Source: Flavobacteriaceae bacterium PS02293 (lineage in GTDB: Bacteria > Bacteroidota > Bacteroidia > Flavobacteriales > Weeksellaceae). Taken from it: DNA of 64,000 nt. Numbering within the stretch: the first letter of the stretch is position 1; each line of letters opens with the position of its first letter. A model generated the notes under the pieces. That model was not told where the DNA came from. It did no database searches and saw only the letters and a program-made list of their open reading frames with translations. Positions 53,100-63,045 of this stretch are shown in pieces. Location of the stretch: the NCBI GenBank assembly GCA_029960045.1, contig JASCOV010000002.1, positions 620,001-684,000 of the forward strand, written 5' to 3'. A program made the position numbers and the translations under genes.

Positions 53100-54002
53100 A
53101 TGATTAAGCTTGCACGCGTCTCCACGGAGAGTATAGAGAAAATTTTACAGGAAGCACAACAGTTTGCAGATGGTAAAGTCAGCAAAATTAAAGGTGATGT
53201 TTTCGCCGCGAACCTCTTTTTTGAGAATAGTACAAGAACCAAAACAAGCTTCGAAGTGGCTGAAAAGAAACTCGGACTTCAGGTGATTGATTTTGAGGCT
53301 GATAAAAGTTCGATTGCAAAAGGCGAAACAATGCTTGATACGATTAAAACTTTGGAAGCTATCGGTGTGGAAGTGGCAGTTATCAGACATTCTGAGAAAA
53401 GATATTACGACCAGCTTCAGGATGCTAAATTGAGTATCGTGAATGCGGGCGACGGCGTTGGAAGTCATCCTTCACAGGCACTTTTGGATGCTTTAACCAT
53501 CATTCAGGAATTCGGAAAGATTGAAGGTTTGAAGATTGGAATTGTAGGTGATGTGAAACACAGCCGCGTTGCCAATTCTGGCGCAGGATTGTTCAGAAGA
53601 ATGGGTGCGAAAGTCTATTTCTCTGGCCCAGAATTCTGGTTTGACGAAGGAATGTTGGTCAACGGAACCTATATGCAGTTCGACGATTTGGTGAAAGAAG
53701 TGGATGTTTTGATGTTGTTAAGAATCCAGCACGAGCGTCACGAGAGAACTTTCAATTTCAAATCTGAGGATTATCTGAAGAAATTCGGTTTGACCAAAGA
53801 GAGAGAGAAGAAAATGAAACCAAACGCCATCATTATGCATCCGGCACCAATCAACAGAGGTGTGGAGATTGATTCGGAATTGGTGGAATGTGAAAGGTCC
53901 AGAATCTTCAAACAAATGCAGAACGGCGTTTTTGCAAGAATGGCGATTCTTAAATTCGACCTTGAGAATAAAGGATTCGAGTTTGTCGACTCCCAAAATT
54001 AA
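53100..54002 (+). CDS. pyrB: Aspartate carbamoyltransferase catalytic subunit
   Basis: 300 residues. Commits carbamoyl phosphate and aspartate to pyrimidine synthesis. FFENSTRTKTSFE is the carbamoyl-phosphate motif; SSIAKGETMLDT and GDGVGSHPSQALLD are characteristic. No pyrI follows. It is preceded by the leader ORF and terminator and followed by a terminator, then carA. Confidence 0.95.
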   Translation: MIKLARVSTESIEKILQEAQQFADGKVSKIKGDVFAANLFFENSTRTKTSFEVAEKKLGLQVIDFEADKSSIAKGETMLDTIKTLEAIGVEVAVIRHSEKRYYDQLQDAKLSIVNAGDGVGSHPSQALLDALTIIQEFGKIEGLKIGIVGDVKHSRVANSGAGLFRRMGAKVYFSGPEFWFDEGMLVNGTYMQFDDLVKEVDVLMLLRIQHERHERTFNFKSEDYLKKFGLTKEREKKMKPNAIIMHPAPINRGVEIDSELVECERSRIFKQMQNGVFARMAILKFDLENKGFEFVDSQN

Positions 54003-54011
54003 AAATTAATT

Positions 54012-54037
54012 CACGCTTTTCGGGCGTGTTTTTTTTG
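54012..54037 (+). terminator. Intrinsic terminator after pyrB
   Basis: Stem CACGC / GCGTG, loop TTTTCGG, T8 tail. Confidence 0.8.
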
Positions 54038-54068
54038 AGTAAAAATGAAATAAAGAAACAAGAAGTAA

Positions 54069-54118
54069 GAATCAAGAACCAAGAAAAGTCTAAAATCTAA
54101 AATCTCGGTTCTTGAATC
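54069..54118 (+). promoter_or_regulatory. Hairpin with heptamer loop upstream of carA
   Basis: Arms CAAGAACC (54073-54080) / GGTTCTTG (54107-54114), extendable with one mismatch. The loop contains TCTAAAA twice (54089-54102). It lies 15 bases before the carA ATG at 54133. Confidence 0.6.
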
Positions 54119-54132
54119 TAAAAAAAAGTAAA

Positions 54133-55215
54133 ATGAAAAAGAAATTAATATTAGAATCCGGAGAAGTATTCAATGGGGTAGGATTCGGAGCAGAACAGGA
54201 AACTGCCGGCGAAGTGGTTTTCAACACAGGAATGACGGGTTATCAGGAGCTCATTTCCGACCCAAGTTATTGCGGACAAATCGTTTGTATGACCTATCCT
54301 TTGATAGGAAATTACGGCATCAACAGAGACGATTACGAAAGCATCGAACCGGCAATCAAAGGTTTGATTGTCAAAGAATTGTGCGATTTGCCTTCCAACT
54401 TCCGAACTCAAATGACTTTGGATGAGTTTTTTATTAAGAAAAATCTATCCGGAATTTCAGGAATCGATACCAGAAGATTGACGAGAATTCTTCGTAACAA
54501 AGGTGTTGTAAAAGGAAAAATCGTGAACGCAGAAACAGACGAAAATTCTGTGGTTGAAAAGTTGAAAGTAACCAATTTCCCAATCAACCAAGTAGAATCT
54601 GTTTCCACAAAAACAGCTTACGCAAGTCCGGGAAGAGGCTTCAAAGTGGTGTTGGTAGATTTTGGTTCCAAATTGGGAATTATCCGCGAATTGTCTCAAA
54701 GAAATTGCGACATCATTGTGGTTTCTCAGGACACGACAGCAGAAGAGATTTTATTGATGGACCCGGACGGCATAATGCTTTCCAACGGTCCTGGCGACCC
54801 GGAAGATGTGAAAGGTGCCTCAGAATTGATTAATGGATTGCTTGGAAAAGTGCCGATTTTCGGGATTTGTTTGGGTCATCAATTGATTGGTTTGGCTTGT
54901 GGCGCAAAAACTTACAAACTGAAATTCGGTCACAGAGGTGGCAATCATCCGGTTTTGGATTTAGAAAAAAATAAAGTCGCCATCACTTCTCAGAATCACG
55001 GTTACGCAATTGACCAGGAATCTTTGAAAAGTACAGATTTAATAGAAACACATATCGCATTGAACGACAGAACCAACGAAGGTTTGAAACACAAAATCCA
55101 TCCTTGTTTCTCAGTTCAATATCACCCAGAAGCAAGTCCAGGTCCAGAGGATGCGAATTATCTTTTTGATGATTTTATAGATTTAATGTATCAATTTAAG
55201 AATGTAACAGTTTAA
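54133..55215 (+). CDS. carA: Carbamoyl-phosphate synthase small subunit
   Basis: 360 residues from ATG 54133; the TTG at 54112 is disfavoured. Supplies ammonia from glutamine. Class I amidotransferase nucleophile in GICLGHQLIGLACG and the His-Glu pair in YHPEASPGPEDA are visible. Followed by the four-helix gene and carB. Confidence 0.95.
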   Translation: MKKKLILESGEVFNGVGFGAEQETAGEVVFNTGMTGYQELISDPSYCGQIVCMTYPLIGNYGINRDDYESIEPAIKGLIVKELCDLPSNFRTQMTLDEFFIKKNLSGISGIDTRRLTRILRNKGVVKGKIVNAETDENSVVEKLKVTNFPINQVESVSTKTAYASPGRGFKVVLVDFGSKLGIIRELSQRNCDIIVVSQDTTAEEILLMDPDGIMLSNGPGDPEDVKGASELINGLLGKVPIFGICLGHQLIGLACGAKTYKLKFGHRGGNHPVLDLEKNKVAITSQNHGYAIDQESLKSTDLIETHIALNDRTNEGLKHKIHPCFSVQYHPEASPGPEDANYLFDDFIDLMYQFKNVTV

Positions 55216-55243
55216 CAATTAATCAATTCAATAAATTACTCAA

Positions 55244-55606
55244 ATGATAAATTTTGAGAGTAATCCTTTAATCACAAAAACAGTAAAATTTTCATTAGAT
55301 ATTATTAATTATTGTGAAATTTTGGAAGAGAAAAAGAAATACATAATTGCCAAACAATTGTTACGTTCAGGAACTAGTATTGGTGCTAATTCGTTTGAAG
55401 CACAAAATCCGTACAGCAAAAAAGATTTTATTCATAAAATAAAAATTGCTGCGAAAGAACTTAAAGAAACAAAATATTGGCTGTATCTCTGTAAACATTC
55501 TCCTAATTATCCTTTTGATGAAAATTTGGAATTGCAAATTGTAGAAATAGGAAAAATAATTTATAAAATATTAAGTACAAGTCTATCAAAAGAAAACGGC
55601 TCGTAA
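55244..55606 (+). CDS. Four-helix-bundle protein (23S rRNA intervening-sequence / TIGR02436 type)
   Basis: 120 residues, all-helical: [16 protein letters not shown] and [20 protein letters not shown] are the family's hallmark segments. Members occur as ORFs inside 23S rRNA genes of Leptospira and as free genes in Bacteroidota; the related bAvd proteins help retroelement mutagenesis. No reverse transcriptase is nearby. Here it splits carA from carB, 28 bases after carA. Function unknown. Confidence 0.85.
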   Translation: MINFESNPLITKTVKFSLDIINYCEILEEKKKYIIAKQLLRSGTSIGANSFEAQNPYSKKDFIHKIKIAAKELKETKYWLYLCKHSPNYPFDENLELQIVEIGKIIYKILSTSLSKENGS

Positions 55607-55649
55607 CATTGTTACACTGTTAAATTTATACATTGTTATATTAGTTAAA

Positions 55650-58600
55650 ATGAAAAGAACAGACATAAAAACAATTTTAGTAATCGGCTCAGGTCCCATC
55701 ATCATTGGCCAGGCTGCGGAATTTGATTATTCGGGGACACAAGCTTGCCTTTCTTTGAGAGAGGAAGGTTACAGCGTGATTCTTATCAATTCCAATCCGG
55801 CGACGATAATGACGGACAAAGAGATTGCCGACAAAGTTTATATAGAACCGATTTCTCTGGAATTCGTTTCGAGAATTATCAGAAAAGAACGTCCGGATGC
55901 TTTGCTGCCAACTTTAGGTGGACAAACCGGACTTAATATGGCGGTTGAATTACAGAAATCCGGAATCTTGGAGGAATGTAAAGTGGAAGTTTTAGGAACC
56001 AAATTGGACGCCATCAACCAAGCAGAAGACAGAGACCTTTTCCGTGAATTGATGCACGAATTGAACGAACCGGTTCCGGATTCCGACATCGTAACAACTG
56101 TTGAAGGTGCAATTGATTTTGCAAATAGAATCGGTTATCCAGTGATTGTTCGTCCCGCTTTTACAATGGGCGGAACAGGCGGTGGAATTGCGGCTACAGA
56201 ACCTGAACTTCGTGAAATTGCCGAATTGGGATTGAAATATTCTCCCGTAACGCAATGTCTTATTGAGAAATCTATCGCAGGTTTCAAAGAGATTGAATAC
56301 GAAGTGATGCGTGACAAAAACGACAACGCCATCGTGGTTTGTAATATGGAAAACATCGACCCAGTTGGTGTTCATACTGGAGATTCAATTGTTGTGGCGC
56401 CTTCGCAGACACTTTCTGACAGAGAATATCAGATGCTGAGAAATGCATCGCTCAAAATAATCCGAGCTTTAGGAATCGAAGGTGGTTGCAACGTTCAGCT
56501 TGCTCTCGACCCGCATTCTTATCAATATTATATCATTGAAGTAAATCCAAGAGTTTCTCGTTCATCGGCTTTGGCGAGTAAAGCAACTGGTTATCCAATT
56601 GCGAAAATCGCTGCGAAAATTGCCGTTGGATTGACACTTGACGAAATTAAAAATCCTGTAACCGGAACGTCTTACGCTTGTTTCGAGCCAGCTTTGGATT
56701 ATGTGGTGACCAAGTTTCCAAGATTTCCTTTCGATAAGTTTGAAACGGCTGACAGAAGACTTTCTACTCAGATGAAAGCAACTGGAGAAGTAATGGCGAT
56801 CGGAAGAAACTTCGAAGAGTCTTTGCACAAAGCAATCCGTTCTTTGGAAACCGGACTTCGTCATTTGGGACTAAAAACAAAACAAGCTTTAGCGCTTACC
56901 GACGAAGAAATTGAAAGAAGAATCCGCGTCTGTGACGACGAAAGATTGTTCATCATCGGCGACGCTTTGCGAAGAGGTTACGACTGGGAGCAGATCGTGG
57001 AATGGAGCAAAATTGATAAATTCTTCATCTGGAAAATCAAGAAATTAATTGATTTCGAAAAGACAATTGCTGACAATAAATTCGATAAAGAAACTCTGAT
57101 TGAGGCTAAGAAATTAGGTTTTGCAGATTTGAATATCGCTCATCTTTGGGAAACGACGCAGCGTGAAGTTTTCAATTTCAGAAAAGAAAACGGGGTGATG
57201 CCGGTTTATAAAATGGTGGACACTTGTGCGGCGGAATTTGAATCTGAGACACCTTATTTCTACGGAACTTACGAAGAAGAGAATGAAAGTGTGGTTTCTG
57301 ATAAAGAAAAAATAATCGTTCTTGGTTCTGGTCCAATCAGAATTGGGCAAGGTGTGGAGTTCGATTATGCAACGGTTCATTCGGTTTGGGCAATCCAGCA
57401 GATGGGTTACGAGGCGATTATCATTAATAATAATCCAGAGACTGTTTCCACAGATTTCTCGATTGCGGACAAATTATACTTCGAACCTTTGGCGGAAGAA
57501 GACGTGATGAACATCATCGAACTTGAGAAACCAAAAGGTGTTGTGGTTCAGTTTGGAGGACAAACAGCCATTAATTTAGCTGATAAATTAGCAGCTCACG
57601 GCGTTCAGATTTTAGGAACTTCATTAGAAGATTTAGATAGAGCGGAGAACAGAGATAAGTTCGAGAAAGCACTTCAGGAATTGGGGATTCCACAACCTTT
57701 AGGGAAAACTTCGACTTCAAAAGAAGAAGCAATTGTGATTGCAAACGAAATTGGTTATCCGGTTTTGGTTCGTCCAAGTTATGTTTTGGGTGGACGTGCG
57801 ATGGAAATCGTTTATACTGAAAAAGAATTGGCGCACTATATGGAAAATGCGGTGGAAGCAAGTCCAGACCAACCAGTTTTGATTGACCGATATTTGACTG
57901 GTCAGGAAGTAGAAGTGGATGCGATTTGTGATGGTGAAACGGTTGTAATTCCTGGAATTATGGAACATATCGAAAGAGCTGGTGTTCATTCCGGAGATTC
58001 AATCGCTGTTTATCCGCCACAACATCTGACCGAAACTCAAATTAAAACTTTAGAAGATTACACCATAAGATTAGCGAAAGGCTTGAATGTGATTGGATTG
58101 ATGAATATCCAATATGTGATTTCCAAAGGCGAAGTTTTTGTGATAGAAGTGAATCCACGTTCGTCCAGAACTGTTCCTTTCTTATCCAAAATAACGGATG
58201 TTCCGATGGCAAATCTTGCGACCAAAGCAATTCTTGGCGCCAAACTAAAAGATTTAGGTTACACATCAGGATTGATTCCTAACAAAGAAGGCATCTTTGT
58301 GAAAGTTCCGGTTTTCTCATTCAGCAAATTGACGAAAGTAGATATCCAGTTAGGGCCAGAAATGAAATCAACAGGCGAAGTAATGGGGAAAGATTCGACC
58401 TTCGAAAAAGCCTTGTATAAAGGTTTGATTGGCGCTGGCAGAAAAGTTCCGACGCACGGTTCCATCTTGTTCACAGTGGCTGACCAGGACAAAGAAGAAG
58501 CTTCTGAGATTGCAAGAAGATTCCATACGATTGGTTTTAGAATTTGGGCTACAGAAGGAACTGCAAAGTATTTCGAGGAAAAAGGAATTCCGACAAAAAT

Positions 58601-58829
58601 AGGTTACAAGATTGGAGAGGAAAGTGTCAATCTTATAGATTTGATTCAAAAAGGAAAAGTTCAATACGTTGTGAATACGACGACGAAAGGAAAACAAGCC
58701 GAAAGAGACGGTTTCCAAATCAGAAGAATGAGCGTGGAAAACGGTGTTCCTTGTTTGACATCGATGGATACAGTTGAAGCGATTTTGAAAGTGATTGAGA
58801 GTATGACTTTTAAAATGGAAGCGATGTAA
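55650..58829 (+). CDS. carB: Carbamoyl-phosphate synthase large subunit
   Basis: 1059 residues. Makes carbamoyl phosphate for both PyrB and the arginine transcarbamylase. Two ATP-grasp halves begin near residues 1 and 550 ([17 protein letters not shown] and [16 protein letters not shown]); a C-terminal MGS-like allosteric domain (about 930-1059) ends the protein. Length close to the usual 1,070. Confidence 0.97.
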   Translation: MKRTDIKTILVIGSGPIIIGQAAEFDYSGTQACLSLREEGYSVILINSNPATIMTDKEIADKVYIEPISLEFVSRIIRKERPDALLPTLGGQTGLNMAVELQKSGILEECKVEVLGTKLDAINQAEDRDLFRELMHELNEPVPDSDIVTTVEGAIDFANRIGYPVIVRPAFTMGGTGGGIAATEPELREIAELGLKYSPVTQCLIEKSIAGFKEIEYEVMRDKNDNAIVVCNMENIDPVGVHTGDSIVVAPSQTLSDREYQMLRNASLKIIRALGIEGGCNVQLALDPHSYQYYIIEVNPRVSRSSALASKATGYPIAKIAAKIAVGLTLDEIKNPVTGTSYACFEPALDYVVTKFPRFPFDKFETADRRLSTQMKATGEVMAIGRNFEESLHKAIRSLETGLRHLGLKTKQALALTDEEIERRIRVCDDERLFIIGDALRRGYDWEQIVEWSKIDKFFIWKIKKLIDFEKTIADNKFDKETLIEAKKLGFADLNIAHLWETTQREVFNFRKENGVMPVYKMVDTCAAEFESETPYFYGTYEEENESVVSDKEKIIVLGSGPIRIGQGVEFDYATVHSVWAIQQMGYEAIIINNNPETVSTDFSIADKLYFEPLAEEDVMNIIELEKPKGVVVQFGGQTAINLADKLAAHGVQILGTSLEDLDRAENRDKFEKALQELGIPQPLGKTSTSKEEAIVIANEIGYPVLVRPSYVLGGRAMEIVYTEKELAHYMENAVEASPDQPVLIDRYLTGQEVEVDAICDGETVVIPGIMEHIERAGVHSGDSIAVYPPQHLTETQIKTLEDYTIRLAKGLNVIGLMNIQYVISKGEVFVIEVNPRSSRTVPFLSKITDVPMANLATKAILGAKLKDLGYTSGLIPNKEGIFVKVPVFSFSKLTKVDIQLGPEMKSTGEVMGKDSTFEKALYKGLIGAGRKVPTHGSILFTVADQDKEEASEIARRFHTIGFRIWATEGTAKYFEEKGIPTKIGYKIGEESVNLIDLIQKGKVQYVVNTTTKGKQAERDGFQIRRMSVENGVPCLTSMDTVEAILKVIESMTFKMEAM

Positions 58830-58851
58830 TTTCCAAATGAAATAAATTTAT

Positions 58852-58882
58852 AAACGCATCTTAATTTTAAGGTGCGTTTTTG
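58852..58882 (+). terminator. Intrinsic terminator after carB
   Basis: Stem AAACGCATCTTAA / TTAAGGTGCGTTT (one G-T pair), T tail. Confidence 0.82.
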
Positions 58883-58921
58883 TTTTAATTCTTATCTTTA
58901 ATTCAAATAAATTATCAAAAA

Positions 58922-59224
58922 ATGAAAGCAACAAACATTTTCCTCTTAGCTATTTTTTCAATCTTATTTTTCTCGTGTGCTTCAGTTCACGATAGTGTAC
59001 AAACTGGTACAGTTGTGAGAGATTGCACTGGAACTTATCTTAGAATTGGAGAGAATAATGATTACTTGATATGTAATTCGGATATTTTGATTGAGAAAAA
59101 AGATGGTGAAAAAGTATCACTCGTTTTTGTTTATACAAAAGAATGTGCAGAACGAGACGGCAAAATTATGTGTATGATGTTCCATGAGAACAAAGGAATG
59201 ATAAGAGTCAAAAGCGTTAAATAA
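58922..59224 (+). CDS. Small lipoprotein of unknown function
   Basis: 100 residues, lipobox FFSCAS near residue 19. The mature region carries Cys residues (VRDCTGTYL, ICNSDILIE, KECAERDGKIMCMM) that could form disulfides. Not recognised. A terminator follows. Confidence 0.65.
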   Translation: MKATNIFLLAIFSILFFSCASVHDSVQTGTVVRDCTGTYLRIGENNDYLICNSDILIEKKDGEKVSLVFVYTKECAERDGKIMCMMFHENKGMIRVKSVK

Positions 59225-59229
59225 CAAAA

Positions 59230-59269
59230 AACAAAACCTCATAATTTAGTTATGAGGTTTTGTTTTTTT
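59230..59269. terminator. Bidirectional intrinsic terminator
   Basis: Fifteen-base-pair stem AACAAAACCTCATAA / TTATGAGGTTTTGTT, T run; separates convergent genes. Confidence 0.9.
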
Positions 59270-60119
59270 AATTCAATGTAAAGTATGGCTCATTGAAATA
59301 TTTACTAGGCTGGATATAAATGATCTGCGTTTCCGCATCAAAAATCCAATTAAATCTTTTAATCAAATCTGCTCCGAAATAACTGGTATTCTGATTTTTA
59401 ATCTCACCAGAAAAAAATCCCGCAGAAACATTTTTCAAGGCAATATCGTCTATAATTGTAAGAGCTGGTAAAATACCTTGTTTTGTTACAATACTTTTAC
59501 CGGCAGAGTTTTTCAAAGTTTTTTCGCCCGTAACCTTCAGATTTTCATTAAGTTTTTTTGAGTCCGCAAATTGATTACTGTAAAGCAAACCACCCGGATA
59601 TCCAGATTGTAGAAGAAAATTAGTTTCGTAACTTTCATTATTAATTAAATTTTCACAAGCTAAAAAAATCTGACCGTCCTTGTTGGATGTATATGAAACC
59701 TGTTTGTAGTCCTTAATATCAGGTAACTGATCATAAATAACGAACTGGTTTTTATCATAATCAATTTTATAAGTTTTTCCTTTGAAAATTCCGGTTCCAA
59801 TTTTTCCGTCAGCTTCTTGTCCCGTCAGTTCGTTGTCATAGAATTTCACGTTTTTCCATTCCAGCTTTCCGATTTTAACCGAATTATTTTCACTGATTTC
59901 ATTCTTGAAAACAATACTTTTTGCAGGCTTCAATCTTTCAGGCGAAATCGATGCGTCTTCCATTGCAATCTGAAACATCAGATTTAGAGAATCTCTGTCA
60001 TTTACCAAGGTTTTGATAATGATATTGTTATATTTTGTAATCCGAAAAGGAATCGTTTCCTGAGCATTTATAGAATTAATGAGGAAAGCAGAACATAAAA
60101 TAAGATAGATCTTTTTCAA
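59268..60119 (-). CDS. Secreted retropepsin-like fold protein lacking the catalytic Asp motifs
   Basis: 283 residues with a signal peptide (MKKIYLILCSAFLINSINAQ) beginning with TTG at 60119 (no in-frame ATG upstream gives this peptide). The segments LTGQEADGKIGTGIFKG and NTSYFGADLIKRFNWIFDA resemble pepsin/retropepsin-type proteins in Bacteroidota. The expected D-T/S-G signatures appear altered: MFQIAMEDAS and FLLQSGYPGG (D to Q). It is therefore likely a non-catalytic relative. Divergent from the Crp-like gene. Confidence 0.5.
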   Translation of the reverse strand: MKKIYLILCSAFLINSINAQETIPFRITKYNNIIIKTLVNDRDSLNLMFQIAMEDASISPERLKPAKSIVFKNEISENNSVKIGKLEWKNVKFYDNELTGQEADGKIGTGIFKGKTYKIDYDKNQFVIYDQLPDIKDYKQVSYTSNKDGQIFLACENLINNESYETNFLLQSGYPGGLLYSNQFADSKKLNENLKVTGEKTLKNSAGKSIVTKQGILPALTIIDDIALKNVSAGFFSGEIKNQNTSYFGADLIKRFNWIFDAETQIIYIQPSKYFNEPYFTLN

Positions 60120-60180
60120 AATATTTAGTTTTCATGGGTTATTATTTCAAATTTAGAAATAAGGATTTAATTTTGAACTA

Positions 60181-60188
60181 TAATTTTG
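60181..60188 (+). promoter_or_regulatory. -7 box TAATTTTG before the Crp-like gene
   Basis: Lies 5 bases before the ATG at 60194. Supports that codon, rather than the ATG at 60134, as the start, and suggests a leaderless message. Confidence 0.45.
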
Positions 60189-60193
60189 AAGAT

Positions 60194-60712
60194 ATGATAA
60201 TAAATTTATTAAAATCTGAACTTTTCTGGGAAAATAAAACATTCAAAAGAAATGAATTTCTCAAAATTTCCGGAACTATTGATACCAATGTGTATTTTAT
60301 CGAAGAAGGAAGTGTGCGTCTTTTCATTGATGATGAGAATGAAGAACGCATTGTCCGCTTTGGTTACAAAGGAAATATAATTGTTTCTCTGGATTCTTTT
60401 TTGTCAGAAAAGCCATCTGATTTTTATATTCAAGCCATTAAAAATTCAACCATCAAAGTTGCTTCAAAAAAAGATTTTTATCAATTTATTAATTCCAGTT
60501 TTGAAAATCTTAAACTCTGGAATTCTATTTTGGAAGATTTGGTTTTGCAACAAATAGAGCGCGAGAAGGATCTTTTGCACAACTCTCCAAAAATCCGATA
60601 CGAAAGAGTTCTGAAAAGAAGCCCACAATTATTCCAGGAAATTCCGAATAAATATATCGCCAATTATCTTCGTATGAGTCCGGAAACATTGTCGAGACTC
60701 AAGAAATCTTGA
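60194..60712 (+). CDS. Crp/Fnr-type transcriptional regulator
   Basis: 172 residues from ATG 60194 (60134 gives 192). Cyclic-nucleotide-binding-like domain (ISGTIDTNVYFIEEGSVRLFI) followed by a winged helix (QEIPNKYIANYLRMSPETLSRLK). No cysteines for an Fe-S cluster as in Fnr. Target unknown; the DinB-like gene follows with a 30-54-base gap. Confidence 0.85.
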   Translation: MIINLLKSELFWENKTFKRNEFLKISGTIDTNVYFIEEGSVRLFIDDENEERIVRFGYKGNIIVSLDSFLSEKPSDFYIQAIKNSTIKVASKKDFYQFINSSFENLKLWNSILEDLVLQQIEREKDLLHNSPKIRYERVLKRSPQLFQEIPNKYIANYLRMSPETLSRLKKS

Positions 60713-60766
60713 GTTCAGTCAAGATTTTAGAAGAATTTTCTAATGAAATTTGCACAAAAATCATCA

Positions 60767-61327
60767 ATGAGAATTTCTACTTCAAAATTAATTTCAGAAT
60801 TAAAAAACATAACTAAGGAAAATATCCAATTTGCAGAAACACTTTTGGATAAAAATGACTCAGAACTTAACTTCAGAAGTTCCAAAGAAAGCTGGAGTAT
60901 TTTAGAATGTTTGGAACATCTTAACCGTTACGGCAATTTTTATATTCCGGAAATCGATAACAGAATTTCTAAGTCAAAGTTTCCACCGAAAACCGAATTT
61001 TCATCTGGCCTTTTAGGTAATTATTTTGCAAAAAGCATGCTTCCGAAAGAGAAATTAAACAAGATGAAAACCCTCAAAATAATGAATCCAATCCACAGCA
61101 AATTGGACAAAAATGTTGTGACAGAATTTCTCAGCCAACAAAATCAGTTACTTGATTTACTGGAAAAATCAAATCAGATAAATTTAGAGAAAACCAAAAC
61201 TTCAATCAGTATTTCAAATCTGATTAGACTGAAATTATGCGATACATTTCGCTTCGTTATCTATCATAATTTAAGACATATTAATCAGGCAAAAAATATT
61301 CTTAATTCTATTTCTTCAAAAGATTAA
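60767..61327 (+). CDS. DinB-like metal-binding helical protein
   Basis: 186 residues from ATG 60767 (60743 is also possible). DinB/YfiT four-helix fold: the metal-ligand histidine ECLEHLNRYG and the later YHNLRHINQA with two His fit. Some relatives transfer thiols or bind metals. Its 3' end overlaps the convergent methyltransferase by 20 bases. Confidence 0.78.
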   Translation: MRISTSKLISELKNITKENIQFAETLLDKNDSELNFRSSKESWSILECLEHLNRYGNFYIPEIDNRISKSKFPPKTEFSSGLLGNYFAKSMLPKEKLNKMKTLKIMNPIHSKLDKNVVTEFLSQQNQLLDLLEKSNQINLEKTKTSISISNLIRLKLCDTFRFVIYHNLRHINQAKNILNSISSKD

Positions 61328-62897
61328 TACTCACTGTTGCCAATTCGGAATCCGGGAATTTTTTGAAAAGATTAATGTCAGGTTCCAAACCGGATTCTTT
61401 ACAAATTTTATGAAAAACATCGACTTCCAAAATGTATTGGTCAGAAAATCCGTGAGTTGCGTCATAAGCGGTTGAAGCTGTCAAACCAAGATTTTTGGAG
61501 GTGATTTCCGGAGAAAGTGTGTGAAGTTCTATCAATAACAATCCAAATTTCTCTACATAAGGTGTCCACTTTTTGAGATGATTCAGCAGGTTTTCTTCCA
61601 CATCCTGGTTGGACAATCGTTTTCCACGGAAAGCGAAAGCGCCGGTAGAAGTGCTGGTTCTCTGGGTGCCGGTTTCCAAAACATCTTCCCAAATTCTGTT
61701 GTGGTCAAGAAAAGTTCTGATATTCAGCAAATCTCCTAATTCAATATTGTAATCTGACTGCAGATCATCCGCAAGTTTTTTCGGATTTCCAATGTCACCC
61801 CAAATCACTTTTGCCCAAATGTCATTTTTGATGAGATTGGCTCGTGTCACTTTTAAAGCGGCTTGGTTGTAGTCTGCGCCGACCAAAAATAAAGGATGTT
61901 CTTCCAAATATTTTCCTCGTAAAGTTTGTCTTTCTATAACTTCATACAGATGTTGCAAAAGTGCGCCATTTCCGCAACCCATATCCAGAATTCCTTTTGG
62001 TTGTTCATTCAAAGGTCGGTTGAAAATCTCAATAATAAATTCATCAATCACTTTGAAATAAGTCAAATGTGCGCCGCCACTTCCCCAGACATTCATTTCT
62101 CGATTCACGTGGATCTCGTCTTCGCCATCCTCGATTTCACGGATTTCCGATGCTTTTCCGAAAATCAAATTATCAAGTTTTGAAAACATCGGAAGGTAAG
62201 AGACTGTTACGCCATAAGCTGTTGCACGTCTTGCGAAAAACAATCCGGTTTCTGTAAACAGGAAATTATTTCCCTTTTTGGAAAACCAACCGATTTCTGA
62301 AAGATAATTCAGAATAATCTCAAAATAATGAGGGTTTTTATGAAATTCTTCTGCACTGAAACTGGCTTCCATAAAGTATTTGTGGAACATTCCGCTCATT
62401 CCCAATTTGATGATGATTGGACCTACGAGTGCACCTTCGATATGTTTTTGGATTTGATATTTGACCGAGTTTTCATCTTCATTTTCCATCAAAAATGATT
62501 GGTACTTTTCAAATATAGAAATCCATTTTTTACAAAGTTCTTCCGTGAGTTCTTTGGAATTGATGATGTTCTGATCAGCTAAAAACTCAGCAAGGTCACA
62601 ATAAATGATCTGATGAGAAAAGGCTTCTTCAGTTTTAGAATTAATGGCGATTTTTACAACATTGGTTTCATTGCTCAGATCATAGTCCAAAAATCCCTGA
62701 GAAGCCAAAACACGCAACGCTACATTCAGATAACCTTCATTGGAATCGAATTTTTCATTAATATCAGAAAGTTCCAGATTTTTGTTTTCATTAATGAAAT
62801 CCAATACATTTTTCTTTGACAATGCTGAAATAACAGGCGCTGTCACGATACCGTCCAAATGCCTGAAAATCGATTCACGAAGTTTTTTCTTATCCAT
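61308..62897 (-). CDS. Class I SAM-dependent methyltransferase with winged-helix-like N-terminus
   Basis: 529 residues. The SAM motif I is GILDMGCGNGALLQHL (about residue 303); later FLVGADYNQAA and AKVIWGDIGNP are motifs II-III. Residues 1-290 contain two winged-helix-like parts, as in O-methyltransferases, and the LNIRTFLDHNRIW segment recalls AprA-type methyltransferases of polyketide loading modules (weak). No polyketide genes are in the window. Substrate unknown. Confidence 0.78.
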   Translation of the reverse strand: MDKKKLRESIFRHLDGIVTAPVISALSKKNVLDFINENKNLELSDINEKFDSNEGYLNVALRVLASQGFLDYDLSNETNVVKIAINSKTEEAFSHQIIYCDLAEFLADQNIINSKELTEELCKKWISIFEKYQSFLMENEDENSVKYQIQKHIEGALVGPIIIKLGMSGMFHKYFMEASFSAEEFHKNPHYFEIILNYLSEIGWFSKKGNNFLFTETGLFFARRATAYGVTVSYLPMFSKLDNLIFGKASEIREIEDGEDEIHVNREMNVWGSGGAHLTYFKVIDEFIIEIFNRPLNEQPKGILDMGCGNGALLQHLYEVIERQTLRGKYLEEHPLFLVGADYNQAALKVTRANLIKNDIWAKVIWGDIGNPKKLADDLQSDYNIELGDLLNIRTFLDHNRIWEDVLETGTQRTSTSTGAFAFRGKRLSNQDVEENLLNHLKKWTPYVEKFGLLLIELHTLSPEITSKNLGLTASTAYDATHGFSDQYILEVDVFHKICKESGLEPDINLFKKFPDSELATVSINLLKK

Positions 62898-63045
62898 ATA
62901 ATTGTGATTTTTATGTTTTGGAAGATAGAAATTTTTGGAGAATGTGAAATAGAATTTAATAGAAATAAAATTATTTTAAATAAATCATTAATAATAAATA
63001 GTATCGTAAATTAGTTATCTTTAGGACATTAAAAACTAAATAACT

